Part shown: positions 44,908 through 57,501 of the stretch, piece by piece
How positions within the stretch are numbered: position 1 is the first letter of the stretch
Layout of the letters: every line of letters starts with the position of its first letter
NCBI GenBank assembly: GCA_023055425.1
Contig: JALGPY010000006.1
Location: 76,568,435 to 76,632,434, forward strand
Source: Linanthus parryae
Lineage: Eukaryota > Streptophyta > Magnoliopsida > Ericales > Polemoniaceae
Reading direction: 5' to 3'
Length of the DNA stretch: 64,000 nucleotides
Notes under the pieces: generated by a model
What the model was told of the DNA's origin: nothing
The model's input: only the letters and a program-made list of their open reading frames with translations
Databases searched by the model: none
Position numbers and translations under genes: made by a program

Positions 44908-46500
44908 CGGTTTCTGGAGCTCCATATGTGATGTAGAAATGGATTTTATTAGATGAATATGGTGGTGATTTTGCTGGGGATTCTAAAATTCCTTGCGTAG
45001 TTTTATTAAACAAGCATTGTCTACTCTTGTTCCTTTGCTGTTGGAAACACTTCTGAAGCAAGATAAAGATCAAGAACATGATGGAGGAGCTTGGAATATT
45101 GCCATGGCCAGTGGGATTTTCCTAGGGGTGGTTGTCCGGACTGTTGGAGATGACATTGTTGGCCTTGTGACGTCATTCATTCAAGATAACGTCAGTAGAC
45201 CTGACTGGAGGCAGAGAGAAGCTGCGAATTACACATTTGGTTCCATATTGGAGGGTTCCTCTCCTGAAAAGTTAAACAAATACTGTTACTGTTGCTCTGT
45301 TATTCCAAGATATGGTTCAATCTCTTATTGTTTCTCACATAAAAGATGATGGGGAGTCGAGACTAAGAAGTGATGCGTATGAGACCTTAAACGATGTGGC
45401 GAGGTGTTCAACAGAAGACACAACCCCAATGGTATTGCAATTTGCTCCCATCATTATGAATGAGATTTATGAGACACACAAGCTCTCATCTGACGAAATG
45501 GAGAAGCAAAGTGAACTACAGGGTCTTCATGAGACACACAAGCTCTGCGGGTGCTTACATGTTATTATTCAGAAACTATGATCATCGGATGCATCTAAAT
45601 ATGTCTTCATGCAGTATGATGATCAGACCATGAGTCTATTCCTCAAGGTTTTTGACTGTATAAATGTCCCTGTGAATGAGGAAGCAATTCTTGCCATCGT
45701 AGCCCTTGCATATGCAATAGGTTCGCATTTTGTCAAATGCATGCTGGAATTGTACAAGTATCTGGAGACAAGTCTTAAGCATTTTGAAGAGTACCAAGTT
45801 CGTGCTGTCACAGTTGGTGTGGTTGGTGATATATGCAAGGCAGTGGAAGACAAGACTTTGCCTTACTATGATGGGATTATGACGAAGCTCCTTAAAGACC
45901 ACTCTAGCAACCAATTGCATCAATCTGGGAAGCCCCCAATTTTTAAAGACCACTCTAGCGACCAATTGCATCAATCTGTGAAGCCCCCAATTTTTCCAGT
46001 CTTTGGTGGCGTAGCATTGAAAATCGGAGAAAATCGATAAGTATTTGAAGTATGCCATACCAATGCTTCAAAGTGCTGTTGAGTTGTCTTCCCGAACATC
46101 AGTTGCTGATAATGAATTGACCGAGTATACCAATCTTCATAGAAACAGGATATTGGAGGCATATTCAGGTATATTACAAGGCTTCAAAAATTCTACCAAG
46201 TATCAGTTGTTGATTCCCTATGAACCTTATATCATACGGTTCTTGGATAGCATATATGTGGAGAAAGACATGGATGATATGGTAATGAAAACTTCCATTG
46301 GCGTCCTCGGGGATCTGGCAGATACTTTGGGCACTAATGATGGTTCACTGATTCAGCAATCATCTTCAACTAGGGACTCCTTGAAGAAATGTATGTTATC
46401 AAAAGACAGTATGATCAAGGAATCTGTGGACGTCGTCATCAAGTTCTTCAACAGTAAAAATACTAAGGCCATGTCATTTCTAAATTTGAGCGGTGTCTTC
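44908..46500 (+). pseudogene. KPNB1: Captured importin subunit beta-1 pseudogene
   Basis: Importin beta-1 carries cargo through the nuclear pore; its HEAT repeats are recognisable here without intron-like gaps. In order: SSICDVEMDFI, DEYGGDFAGDSKIPC, LSTLVPLLLETLLKQ, MASGIFLGVVVRTVGDDIV, DWRQREAANYTFGSILEG, a jump, SHIKDDGESRLRSDAYETLN, HFEEYQVRAVTVGVVGDICK, LPYYDGIMTKLLKD, ELSSRTSVADNELTEYTN, ILEAYSGILQGFKN, YVEKDMDDMVMKTSIGVLGD and DGSLIQQSSSTRDSLKK. The N-terminal half is missing, and stops, frameshifts and small duplications divide the rest into frames at 44993-45349, 45312-45581, 45609-46040 and 46045-46608. A 51-bp tandem duplication (about 45894-45995, KDHSSNQLHQSGKPPIF twice) and a repeated ATGAGACACACAAGCTCT (45470-45550) are odd local duplications. 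The collinear, intron-free order suggests capture from spliced RNA. Confidence 0.85.
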
Positions 46501-46586
46501 CAGTATTTTGGGCTCAAGGAGGAACATGAGTACATGGAAGGAATTGTACTTTTATTTAGGAAGTCTGAACCTGAATTCAATGTTGA

Positions 46587-46721
<135 letters not shown>

Positions 46722-46813
46722 ACCCCTATATTCTGCAGTTCTTTTTCTTTCTCTTCATTTCCTCATCTCCAATTTGGGTGTGATGATCATACACACTCCA
46801 ACTTGAGGGCGGA

Positions 46814-46975
46814 TATTGAAATATATGTAGATATAGTGGGGTTTTCTTGTCTTTTTCGTATCTTCCTTTCCCTAAGGCTTATATAGACATTATAACTGTT
46901 AGTTTTTCAGCAACTCCTTCGTCAATCAATTATTCAATTTTTCTCTCTACACTTCTGAATCTACGTTTTTCAACA
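46814..46975 (+). mobile_element. 3' LTR of chimeric element
   Basis: 162 bp; TATTGAAATATATG...TTTTTCAACA, then ATTCT. A TTATATAG box (46879-46886) is a likely promoter TATA; the 5' copy has TTACATAG. Confidence 0.85.
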
Positions 46976-47068
46976 ATTCTTAACCAATGTCTTTCACAAA
47001 TGCAATATCCATCCCTCACAAAGTCCACGAAAACACAAATTACAAGGGGTTATAAAGGATGTATATAT

Positions 47069-47881
47069 TGTTGGTGTGGGGTCCACCACATATGGTGAAC
47101 TCACCCTCATTAAATAATTGCACTTTTGAGAGTAATTAAAGAAAAAAAAAAGAAAAAAAAAAGGTTGGCATTATCTTTGTTGGATGGTGGTGTATACTAT
47201 TGGCTTTGTATCACACAATTGTGTGTGTGTGGCTTCGAGTGTGCCACGTGGGCCAAGCTGGCGATTTTTACTCACATATTGTGAGTGGGTGTCCCACGCG
47301 CAGAGGAAACAGAGAGTGAGAGAGAGTAGCAGCAGCGGGTGAAGAAAAACACAGAGGCTACTGCTGGGTATTTTGGAGGTCCGACCAGCAACTTCGCCGG
47401 CAATTTCAACGGTGAAAGTTGGTCCGTTTCGTCTCAGATTTCGGGATTGATCCTTGCGTCGTGCTCTTTAAATCTACCGGTTCGGATCTTCTTCTCATCC
47501 TCTCTTTGTGTTATCCCCAATTGTTAGTAGAGTACGGTTTCTACTTTGCTTGTTCACCTAATTGGTGTTGGTGGGGGTTGTTGATTCCAAGATAGTTGAT
47601 TTCTTGGATGTGATTATACTTTAGTGGTACTAGAGTAGTGTATCCTACTATTGTTGATTATAGTGGAAGATTTGAGTCGAGAGTGGCTCCGTGGTTTTTC
47701 CCGTTTTCGTGTTTTCCACGTTAAAGTGTGTTTGTCTTGTTTATAATTTATTGTCTTCGATTGCTTGTCCGACTCTCCGTTTAGTTGCACGTTATTGTGG
47801 GGAAAGTTTGATTCTTTGGGCGTTTTTGCTTCCGCTACGGATTTTTGATTTAGTCGTGTTTTGAGCCTGGATTCCCCAACA
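47069..47881 (+). mobile_element. 5' LTR of Copia III
   Basis: 813 bp, followed by AGTGCTATCAGAGCCAGG, a near match to the initiator tRNA-Met site. Confidence 0.9.
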
Positions 47882-47935
47882 AGTGCTATCAGAGCCAGGT
47901 TCATTGTTGTTGGCTCGGTTGTAGTGTTGACTAAA

Positions 47936-49061
47936 ATGGATAAGCATTGTGTTGGTGGTACGATGAAAATTGACTTCGTCAAATTATTCAATTTGGAAGC
48001 CAAGGATTGAGGATTTGCTATTCTTTAAAGATTTGTATGATCCTGTTGAAGGTGATACTTCGAAATCGGCCACTATGACAGACAAAGCATTGAACACATT
48101 GCATAGGAAGACTGTGGCCACTATCAGACAGTGGATTGACCAAAGCGTGTTTCACAACGTCGCCAAAGAGACAAGAGCAGATGTTTTGTGGAAAAATCTT
48201 GATTCTTTGTATGAGAGACAGACAAATCAGAACAAGATGCACCTCATGAAGCAGCTTGTGAATTTGAGGTACAGGGATGGCCAGAGTGTGTCTGAGCATA
48301 TGAGCAGGTTTCAGGAGCTCATGAATCAGCTGACGGCGATGCGGATTGTGTTTGATGATGAGATTCAGGCATTGTTTCTTCTCAGTAGCTTGCCGGATAG
48401 TTGGGAAAATTTGACAGTGGCTCTCAGCAATTCAGCTCCAGATGGAAAGTTGACCAATGACATGGTCAAGGATAACTTCTTGAATGAAGAAGCTAGACGG
48501 TCCGAGTCAGACATGAACTCGGAGGCTGAGGCACTAGTGTCAGAAAAGAAACAGGATAGAGGGAGAAGTCACAGCAGGGGTCCTAATGAAAAAAAGGAAT
48601 CACTCGAGAGGTTAGTCGAGTGATTGGAATAAAAGTGTTAAATGCTACCATTGTGGAGGTATGGGACATATGAAGAAAGAGTGCAGGAAGCTGAAGAACA
48701 AGGGGCAGAATGGATCAGACAACAAGAGTGAGAAGAGAGTTGCTACAACGACTAAGGATGATACTCTCATTGTCTGTGAGGATAATGTCGTGAGTATAGC
48801 TTGTCAGAACAGCAGCTGGGTTATTGACAGCGGGGCTTCCATTCATGTTACCTCCAGGAGAGAGTTCTTCTCATCTTACCGGCCAGGTGACTGTGGTGTG
48901 GTCAAGATGCGGAATGGTGGTGTGTCAAAGATCATTGGCATGGGTGATGTATTCTTGGAGACTAACACTGGAAGCAAGCTTGTTCTCAGGGATGTCAGAC
49001 ATGTTCCAGATATTCGGCTGAATTTGATTTCTGCAGGGAAGCTTGATGAAGACGGGTATAG
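47936..49061 (+). pseudogene. Copia III gag and protease, cut by solo LTR E4
   Basis: ATG at 47936; a one-base shift near 47975 moves the reading into the 47970-48623 frame. Gag: NYSIWKPRIEDLLFFKDLYD, LWKNLDSLYERQTNQNKMHL, LMKQLVNLRYRDGQSVSEHM, LFLLSSLPDSWENLTVAL. Zinc knuckle CYHCGGMGHMKKEC (CX2CX4HX4C, 48640-48690). Protease: SWVIDSGASIHVTSRREFF with an intact D-S-G, then VRHVPDIRLNLISAGKLDED, ending at the LTR insertion. A stop at 48621-48623 lies just before the knuckle. This gag type is Tork/Tnt1-like. Confidence 0.85.
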
Positions 49062-49434
49062 TGATAACCCCGTTTACGGTGTTATATTTACAGTTGAATT
49101 CCTACTGTTTTGTGTGATTTCCGGGCAAAATACATGTGATATATGCTATGATCTTGAGATATTTGTGAAAGTTGAGTTTTGTGTGCTTAATTGATAGTCC
49201 GGGCGTTTTCTAGTTGATTTGAGCTATAATTGTCACATTTTACGCTGGTATTTGTAGTTGTGTGATTCCCAGGTATCGGAGGCTCGGAGTGTGGAACGAG
49301 GACGGAAACGAACTTCGAAAGCGAGTAGAGCTCGGAGAAATTGGCCAAGGAGATGAAGAAAAGGAGGAACAATGCAGCAGCGTACTTCACCTCTACCATA
49401 ACTTGCACTGCCATCTCTTTTCCATAGCCATGAC

Positions 49435-49713
49435 TAGGGGTGATCAAAAACCCGCCCAACCCGCGCAATCCGACCGGTCCGACCCGAACCGATCGGAAAA
49501 GGATAAAAAAAATTGTCATAATGATTGGGTTTGGGTTGTTTTAACCCAGACCCGTCAAAAATCGGGTGGGGCGCGGGTACCAACTAGCTTAACCCGACGG
49601 AACCCGAACCGACCCGGATTAATGTTAGAGGCAGGTGGGTAAGTACTTTGAGTACTAAGCACACACACCCCACTACCCTACACAGCCTCCTCTGTTTTGT
49701 TTCTGTACAGAGA

Positions 49714-49797
<84 letters not shown>

Positions 49798-50224
49798 AAA
49801 GGAGAAGAAGAAGAAGAAGAAGCAGGAGGCTAACGCCGCGCCTCCATTGGGGTTTCTCGATTCGATTCTTGCTCTCTCTCTCAGATCTCCAGAGGTGATT
49901 TATCGATTCATGCTCTCTCTCTCTCTCTCTCCCTCCCTCCTTAACTCACACACGATCGGAACTGGTTCACTTTTTCTCCATCTCCGATCACTATTTCCGG
50001 TGACTTCTCCACCTTAGATCTGTTATTCCATCACGATGGGTTTGTCTGTGGAGACAATCACCGGGTTTACCCGAAATCACCCGAAATTTATCCGGCCCCG
50101 ATGAACCCAAAATCACTCGGGTATGGTGGTTGTTCGATTGGGGACGTTTTCGCCGGAAGCAAAAACCGACATGCCGGGTCGGTCAGCCGAACGGGAATAT
50201 CCCCGGCCGAACCGACCCGTTCTA
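49435..50224. mobile_element. hAT-like non-autonomous element
   Basis: Starts TAGGGGTGATCAAAAACCCG and ends GACCCGTTCTA. Flanked by GCCATGAC at 49427-49434 and 50225-50232, a perfect 8-bp duplication (shared string extends to TAGCCATGAC). Terminal inverted repeats are very short (TAG, then diverging), but subterminal CCGACC/GGTCGG words repeat at both ends. 790 bp, with a GA microsatellite; no transposase. Confidence 0.75.
49719..49794. repeat. (GA)n microsatellite
   Basis: About 37 GA units followed by a GAAGAAGAA stretch, within the hAT-like element. Arg-Glu frames across it are artefacts. Confidence 0.95.
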
Positions 50225-50524
50225 GCCATGACCACCATCAAAATAACCTACACCACCGTACATGTACTTCACCATAACCACTGTCCCACCTACCTATTAC
50301 CACCATTACAATCTGTTAACCCAATTCTCATCCAACCCGTTAACCACCAATAACCCAAAAACATCATACCAGACCACAAAACCATGGCCAAACTACCTCC
50401 ATAACTATCAGACCCCATAAACTTCAATACAGTACTACCCCTTTACCATTACCACCTCCTATGAAATTACATACCTGCAACCAACAACACCACTGCCTAA
50501 TCTCCAGTTAAACCACCTCCATTA

Positions 50525-53500
50525 TCTTTACTCTTATAAAAAGATGAATAATGAAAAAAAAGTATTCCTAATATGGTTAATACTAAAGGCACCCCACACA
50601 AATTGTATATTTAGAAAAATAACCCAAAAACTATATTATGATGCAATTAGGTACACACATACCAAACGATGCCTCGACCCTCTTAATCATCAAACGTTTT
50701 CTTTGATTCACATCGTTTCACGAAACAACTCCATCTCAACCCTACTTGTTCCGGATTGTGGAATCCACAAATCGTATATTTGTATACACAATTGCCTCAG
50801 CAACGTTCAATGGTAGTGGAAGTCAAACGAATAAACCCGTTTAGGCGTTGATGAAATGCATGGTAGATCTGGTAAAATATCTAGAGGTGATGCTTTAGCA
50901 ACGATCTGCCGAATAGTAAGGTTTCATGCTCCTGTGGTGCTTTATTACGTTCATGTTAGTATGTCTATTGGTTTGTCTCCATAACAAAAAAGTCAATGTT
51001 CATATTTTAAATTGCCATTGATTAGCTGTATCAACTTCCTTCCCCAACGGAAGAAACATGTTCTTTGCTTTGTGGTCCTCTTCATTACTGGATCAGGTGG
51101 TTTCGGTATCTGTTTGATTAATTGATTGAATTGTTAATTTGGTTATTAGCATATGATTTTGTGTTTTACTCTGGTCAAACCCTTGTGGTACTGTGTATTT
51201 GTTGTAACAATCTCCATGTGGTCTTCAGTTTGTCTGACCAAAATTCTTTCGCCGACCTTCACCATCGTCAGGCACCGGAAGGTAAAAATAGGACAAGATA
51301 TGACTTGGAGTCGATTGCTTGATTCTATTCGAAATTGTTTGTCAGAGTGACAAAAGCTCTGTTATGTCATATACCAAAGAATTTATACTCTTCTATATAT
51401 GTATTCTGTTTTATTTTGTTCGGGTGTACTGCAAGATTTCTAATGCTTGTCTATTGTAGAATTCAATGAGGATTAGTTATGCTATGTGGATACGAAATAA
51501 TGAAAGATCAAATATTACATGAATATGCAATATTAAGTTCTTTGACAACGGTGGCAACTTCGGCATGGCTTTCTCATACAGGGTTTTCAAGCCCTTCGCT
51601 TTGAGGCTCCGTTGGCTGTTGTTTGGAATATGAAAGTCCAGATAGCTTTCAAATCGTCAACGGATTTGGTGAGAAATTCCCTTGGCACACCTTTTCTTAA
51701 CAATACTATCTATATGTGTAAACCTTAATTTGTTATACCGGACATCCCTTCTTTTATACCGTTTATATTTCATTCATTTTGCTTTTGAAACCCTTTCTTA
51801 TGTGAAATAATCAATCTTACTCAATCAAGTTCCAGAGCTATAGTAGTTGGTGAAGCTGATATGCTCTGCCAATTTTATTTATTGTAGTCATAATAGCTTA
51901 TAATTTGTCAATTGGGATTGATTTCTAGAAGAACTAGAGCCCATAAGCATATAGTACAAAGAAAATAATGTAAATCTTTGTTTCAGATTGTACTGAAGGG
52001 CACTATTTTCATTGGGTTATCTTCAAACGAGTAACCTTTACTCAACCACTTAGCCATCTTGGTTTGCGTATATCAAGGTCAAGGAAATAACAACTTCATA
52101 ATTGAACGAACTTAATTTTCTTCATGTTCATAAGATCATGGAGTGGCATAAGGACATACATATGCCAAGTGTCATATTGGTAGCTTCTCTTGTAGTGCCT
52201 TTCTTTCGCAATTAATTAAAAATAGTGGCTGAAGCTTCTCATGCGAAGCGATACAAACAAAGGGTTGCAACAAGCTGCAGTTGTCGGCCCTCATAGAGGT
52301 TGAGGCGGTACTGCAATAGTTCTCTATTTTGCATTTTACTGTGTTTTATTCCTTTGTTAGCTATCGACCCTAAAAATATATTTCTTTTTAGTTATAGCTC
52401 CCATAACACCATCCGAGAACTTAACTGATAGTCAATTTTATTAGATCTTTTTAGTTACATTGTCGGGATTTGGGTGGTTTAATTGAAATCTGTAAATGCC
52501 ATACTTTCTTTGGCATGGCATCACACTGGAAGGGTTTGGACTATTGTCTCCAATCCGAATGAGTTATCACAATCTTTTTCTTTTCTTTTTGTTCTCTCCC
52601 TAATTTTTATCCCAAGTACATCAGCGCATTAAAGTTACTTGATTGTGTTTGTTTTGGTTTTTTGTAAAGTTTAATGTTCCATTATTATTATCAGCCTTCC
52701 GCTAATGTGAAGTATGAGAATCCTGTGTGGTCAAGTACACATCCATTTTGGGTTCCCTGAACTAGATTTTATATATCTCCCATGTCTTTTAGTCTAGCTA
52801 TTTATTACTTAATCCGTTGCCATGAAAATATTACCAAATTCTGGCATCCTTTATTCCTTTTGGTAAACAAATTACCAGGTCAAACTGACTCGGTGAATAG
52901 TGGGAAAAGTCATAATGGGAAGGTTTTGGCCAAACGGACAAAGTAGTTCCTTAAGAGACATCTTAGCTCGTGTAAGGACGTAAGAATGTGGATTGCAGAG
53001 GAAACGATAGCTATAATGTTTAAGAGAAGATACATATAACTATTATTTGAACTCTTAGGAACCAAAATGATGGACACGTGGCTTAGGTAAAAAAAAAATA
53101 TATGAATTCAGCTGATAGAGAAAGATACAAGAAGTTACATACATCAAATAGTCAAGATACAAGAGGTATCAGATAAATAGTTTTTGTGAACGTGAACGAT
53201 TTTACCGATCACCTAGATTTGAGAAAGAAATTGACTCCTAATACATGCTACAAGTTCTTGAAGAATGTCTCATTGATGGTAAGCGGCATATTCCTGATTG
53301 AATGTATAATGGTCTGTATTGTTGTCTTTCCATTGCGCGGACTTTCTACTCAAATTCTTTATTTTGTCAAATCTGTGCAATATCAAGTCAAGTAGAGGAA
53401 AGTAGAAAGTTGCAGGAAATGCAAGTTGTTTGCCCAAATTGTGGCAGATCCCCGTGATATCAAGGAGCTTTTTATTGTCTCATATATTTTGTTACCGTTT

Positions 53501-53814
53501 AATTAAGTTGGAATGTTAAGATATGTAGTCATGGTTTTAAGTGCATTTATTCCACATCGGTTATGGTATATGATTACCGTTATAACAGGATAGAGTTTCT
53601 AATTCTCCTGCCGGTATGTACCAAAAGTTAACCATCATGCAAGCTGAGTCTTAACCATCAAGATACAAGTATTTTGACATTGTTTGAAGTTTATTTATTG
53701 TTCATTTCTGAAAGAGCAACAAATTTGTTATGAATTTTTTGTGTCTTGAATTGACAAGTGTTTGACAGTTGCTTGAAAAACAAATTCACGTGCAACGCAC
53801 GTGCTCCTTACTAG
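50525..53814 (+). mobile_element. Non-autonomous Helitron, 3.3 kb
   Basis: 5' end TCTTTACTCTTATAAAAAGA after an A (50524). 3' end has the hairpin CACGTGC-AAC-GCACGTG (53788-53804), then CTCCTTACTAG before a T (53815). TC start, hairpin plus CTAG end, and insertion between A and T without duplication are the Helitron hallmarks. No Rep/helicase. The interior is AT-rich with possible exon-like scraps (for example 51560-51680) that I cannot name, and a partial Stowaway (about 52815-52950). Confidence 0.8.
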
Positions 53815-55864
53815 TACCTAAAAACAAGCAAATCCTACACCATAAACTCTCTGTACACAACCAGCTCCAACTCACCACCAACCTACCTCGAACCACAATT
53901 CACCATCACCTACTGATCTACAAACAAAAACCTGAACCTCAATTTCCTGACAACCTAACATCTCCATTGCCATCTTCTTCCGTAACCCATAGCAAACAAC
54001 CCAATCACCTGTACCTCTTATCCATCCTCAAACCCAAACTTACCATTTTGCCTCTTGTTAACCTCCACCTTCACCTAACATACCAGTGCAAAGCAACAAC
54101 CCAATTCCTAGACCATAACTAACCTAAGTCCAACTCATCACCACTGCCACCTACATATCCTACTTCACTGCCAACTACCAGCAAATACAACCCACAAACA
54201 CCTGGTCCTAAACTCAGTTCAGCCACAACTCAATTCCATTACCTGCAAATTAAACCCAAAACATCACTGTACATAACAAACCTCCCTCTCGACATTAACC
54301 ACCATAATCAGTACCCAACACCAATTCCCTACCTCCAAACACCATCACCACTGGCCTGTTCCAAACACCACACAATTCAAACCCAAACACCCAACACAAC
54401 CCAGAACTTGAATTCCCCCCGAACCATCTGATCACCATCCAGCCATCACCATGACCAAGACCACCTTTACCGCAAGACAAACCCAGCAGACCGCAAAAGA
54501 GAAGCCAATAACAGAGAAGAAACAACAGAGAGAGAAGAAGGCAGCGCAGAAAAAAGAAGAATTCGAAGAAAAATCAAGACATTACACTTGGGAAAAATTT
54601 CGGTGTTGGGACTCACTGTAATTGGTCGATGACATTCACTGATCGTGCGATCAGAAATCCACAGGAGAAGAAACACGGCTGAGGCTGGGGCAAAAAATGC
54701 AATTAATGAAAAATAAAAGAAGAAGTGAGGCTTCGGGGTGTACTTGTGAGCAGGTCTAGGGTTAATAAATGCCAATCATTGAAAAATTACTACTCCAACA
54801 TTATTGGAGGGGTAAAATTGCAAAAAGAGGTTGTTACTCCTAGTTTTATTTTAAGCTACAGATCTAATTGAGATAAAGGAGCCAATCATTCACGCCATTC
54901 TACACGAACGCAGAGAAGAAATTGACGAAGATGAAGAAAGACGAAGAACAGCGGGGAAAAGCTACGGCTTCGCGCTGGAGCTTGGACTGGTTGTTTGATC
55001 TCTTCCCTCTCTCGTTTTATCAATTTTATGGAGAATTGTGTAGAGCTAAACAATAGTATGTCTAGCTAACCTTCTCTTGTTAGATAGTTTATGGAGAACT
55101 AGGGTTTTATTAGATTTTTCGGATTTGAAGTTTGATTCACGTTTGTTTGAACTTAATTCTACGTACCGTTCTAGTTATTCAACAAATTATTGTTCTTAGT
55201 TTCTTAGTTTGTATGGTTTAATCACCCAATACATGCTAGTTATCTAGGTTGTTGCACGACAGTGAACGAACCCGGATTCGTGAAGAACTTTGTTGACATT
55301 CTCATAGTTTCTTGAGACCGATAGGAGATGGAGACTTGAATGACCGTGTGTGGGTTGTTTCAGTTATACGTAGTTAGGGTTGAGCGGAAACGGTGGACCG
55401 ATAGGACCCGGCGAGCGAAACTGGCTAGCTGAATAGAACGTAACGGTAGACGGAGGTGGACCGACAGGACCTGAAGTAGAACGGAACGTATATTTACGTG
55501 AGATCGACAGAAGATCGTAATGAGTGTGACCCGGTATAACTAGACGTAGGTAGAGTGTTTCAAATCATAATCCGAAAATATCTGAATGCCCTAGGGACCC
55601 TAAAACTATCTAGTGTTCTCCATCTTCGTTTTAATCAGAAAATAATAAAAATATTAGTTATAGTTATTTCATTTCAGTCACTTGTTTGAGGGTGACGAAC
55701 TCTTAAATCACAACTTTTTCCTCCTGTTACTTAATTTTAAATTAATTGTTTAACTAAATAATCTCAAGACTGTCCCTGTGGGTTCGATAACCTGAGCTTA
55801 ATACTCATCTTTTATTACTTCGACCGTGCACATGCGTACACACGTAAGAAATCGTGTCATATAG

Positions 55865-57501
55865 CAATCATTTCGGTGATATGAAATGGAGACTTACTCG
55901 GGGCTCGTTGGTTGTTGCTAGACGGATGAAGGAGTGTTCACTGTATGTGATGGATGCGAAGCTTACCAGTCCAGTGGTAAATGCGGTTGATGATTACTCT
56001 ACAGAGTTGTGGCAAAAGAGGCTGGGTCACATGAGTCAGAAAGGACTGGATTTCCTAACCAAGCAAGAGCAGCTCCCTGGCATTAAAGGTAATCCTTTGA
56101 AGCATTGTACTCATTGTTTGGCTGGAAAGCAACACAGGTTGAGTTTTCAGCAGTCTTTTGGTTCTAGAAAGTCTGCTATTCTAGAACTGGTACATTCTGA
56201 TGTTTGTGCTCCCATGAAGACAAGAACACTTGGTGGTGCGAGATACTTTGTCACTTTCATTGATGAACATTCAAGTAAAGTGTGGCCATACACTCTTCGA
56301 AGTAAGGACCAAGTGGCTGATGTGTTTAAGGAGTTTTACGCTAGTGTTGAGAGGGAAACAGGAAAACCATTGAAGTGCATCAGGAAAACCATGGGATTAA
56401 GCATCAGAGGACACCTCCCAAGACCCCACAGCATGATGGTGTAGCAGAGAGGATGAACAGGACCATGATTGATAAGATCAAATGTATGCTGTCACAGGCA
56501 AAGCTGCCAAGAACCTTTTGGGGTGAGGCGATGAGAACAGTTGTGGATTTGATCAATCTATCTCCTTCAGTTCCTTTGGAGACAGATATACCTGAAAGAG
56601 TTTGGACATGTAGAGATGTGTCTTACGATCACTTGAGAGTGTTCGGGTGTCGGGCATTTGTACATGTCCCAAAATATGAAAGATCAAAGCTTGACGACAA
56701 ATCCAAGCAGTGTATCTTTCTGGGTTATCGCCATGAAGAATTTGGGTACCGGTTATGGGATCCAGCTACCAAGAAGATTTTCAGGAGCCGAGATGTGGTA
56801 TTTCTCGAAGATCGGACTATTGAGGACATTGATGAATGTGATAAGCCTCAAGCTGATGGTGATGATTTGGTGGACATGATCCCAGTCCTACTCCAGCTGA
56901 GCATGGTGATGAGATAGTGCAGGATGATCAGGGTGATGTTGGTGATGTTGATCAACCTCCAGTTGATGATCACGCAGATGCACAGGATGAGGAGGTAGCT
57001 CCAGAGCCACCAGCTCCAGCTGTTACAGAGTTGAGGAGATCTAGCAGAGATCGGCAACCCTATCGGAAGTATTCTCCGTCTGAGTATGTGACACTCACGG
57101 ATGAGGGGGAGCCAGGGAGCTATGATGAGGCCATGGCAGTTGACAAGAAAGAGAAATGGCAGAAAGCCATGAAATCTGAGATGCGGTCCTTACATGAGAA
57201 CAACACCTATGAGTTGGTGGAGTTGCCTAAAGGTAAGAGAGAACTCAAGAACAGATGGGTCTACAGGTTGAAGTCTGAGAACTCAGAACCAAGGTATAAA
57301 GCAAGATTGGTCGTGAAAGGGTTCAGGCAGAAGAAAGGAGTAGACTACAAGGAGATATTCTCACCGGTGGTGAAGATGTCTTCTATCCGGGTTGTTCTTG
57401 GTATAGCTGCCAGCAGAGACTGGGAGATTCAGCAACTTGATGTCAAAACTGCGTTCGTTCATGGTGATTTGGAGGAGGAGATCTACATAGAACAGCCGTA
57501 G
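55865..57501 (+). pseudogene. Copia III integrase and start of RT
   Basis: Resumes after solo LTR E4 with NHFGDMKWRLTRGSLVVARR. Integrase zinc region LWQKRLGHMSQKGLDFL...HCTHCLAGKQHR; core VHSDVCAPMKTRTLGG (first Asp). A small deletion at about 56385 removes the TDNGGEY segment with the second catalytic Asp and shifts the frame into 56375-56917 (TPQHDGVAERMNRTM with the Glu). Then VFGCRAFVHVPKYERSKLD. The third frame (56917-57501) has an acidic linker and RT start: [59 protein letters not shown], stop at 57499-57501. Confidence 0.85.

Larger units (their letters stand above)
49062..55859 (+). mobile_element. Solo Gypsy LTR (E4) with nested hAT and Helitron
   Basis: Starts TGATAACCCCG, ends AAATCGTGTCA; flanked by TATAG at 49057-49061 and 55860-55864 (perfect 5-bp duplication). 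It splits the Copia III polyprotein exactly between ...GKLDEDGY and the following SNHFGDMKW. Removing the hAT-like element (49435-50224 plus 8 bp) and the Helitron (50525-53814) leaves about 2.7 kb. The last 100 bp carry the family block GTGGGTTCGATAAC...TATTACTTCGACCGTGCAC. It has no coding sequence; the C/A-rich region 53816-54480 is non-coding. Confidence 0.88.

Noticed and set aside
49648..50017. Arg-Glu repeat protein
   Set aside because: Produced by the GA microsatellite.
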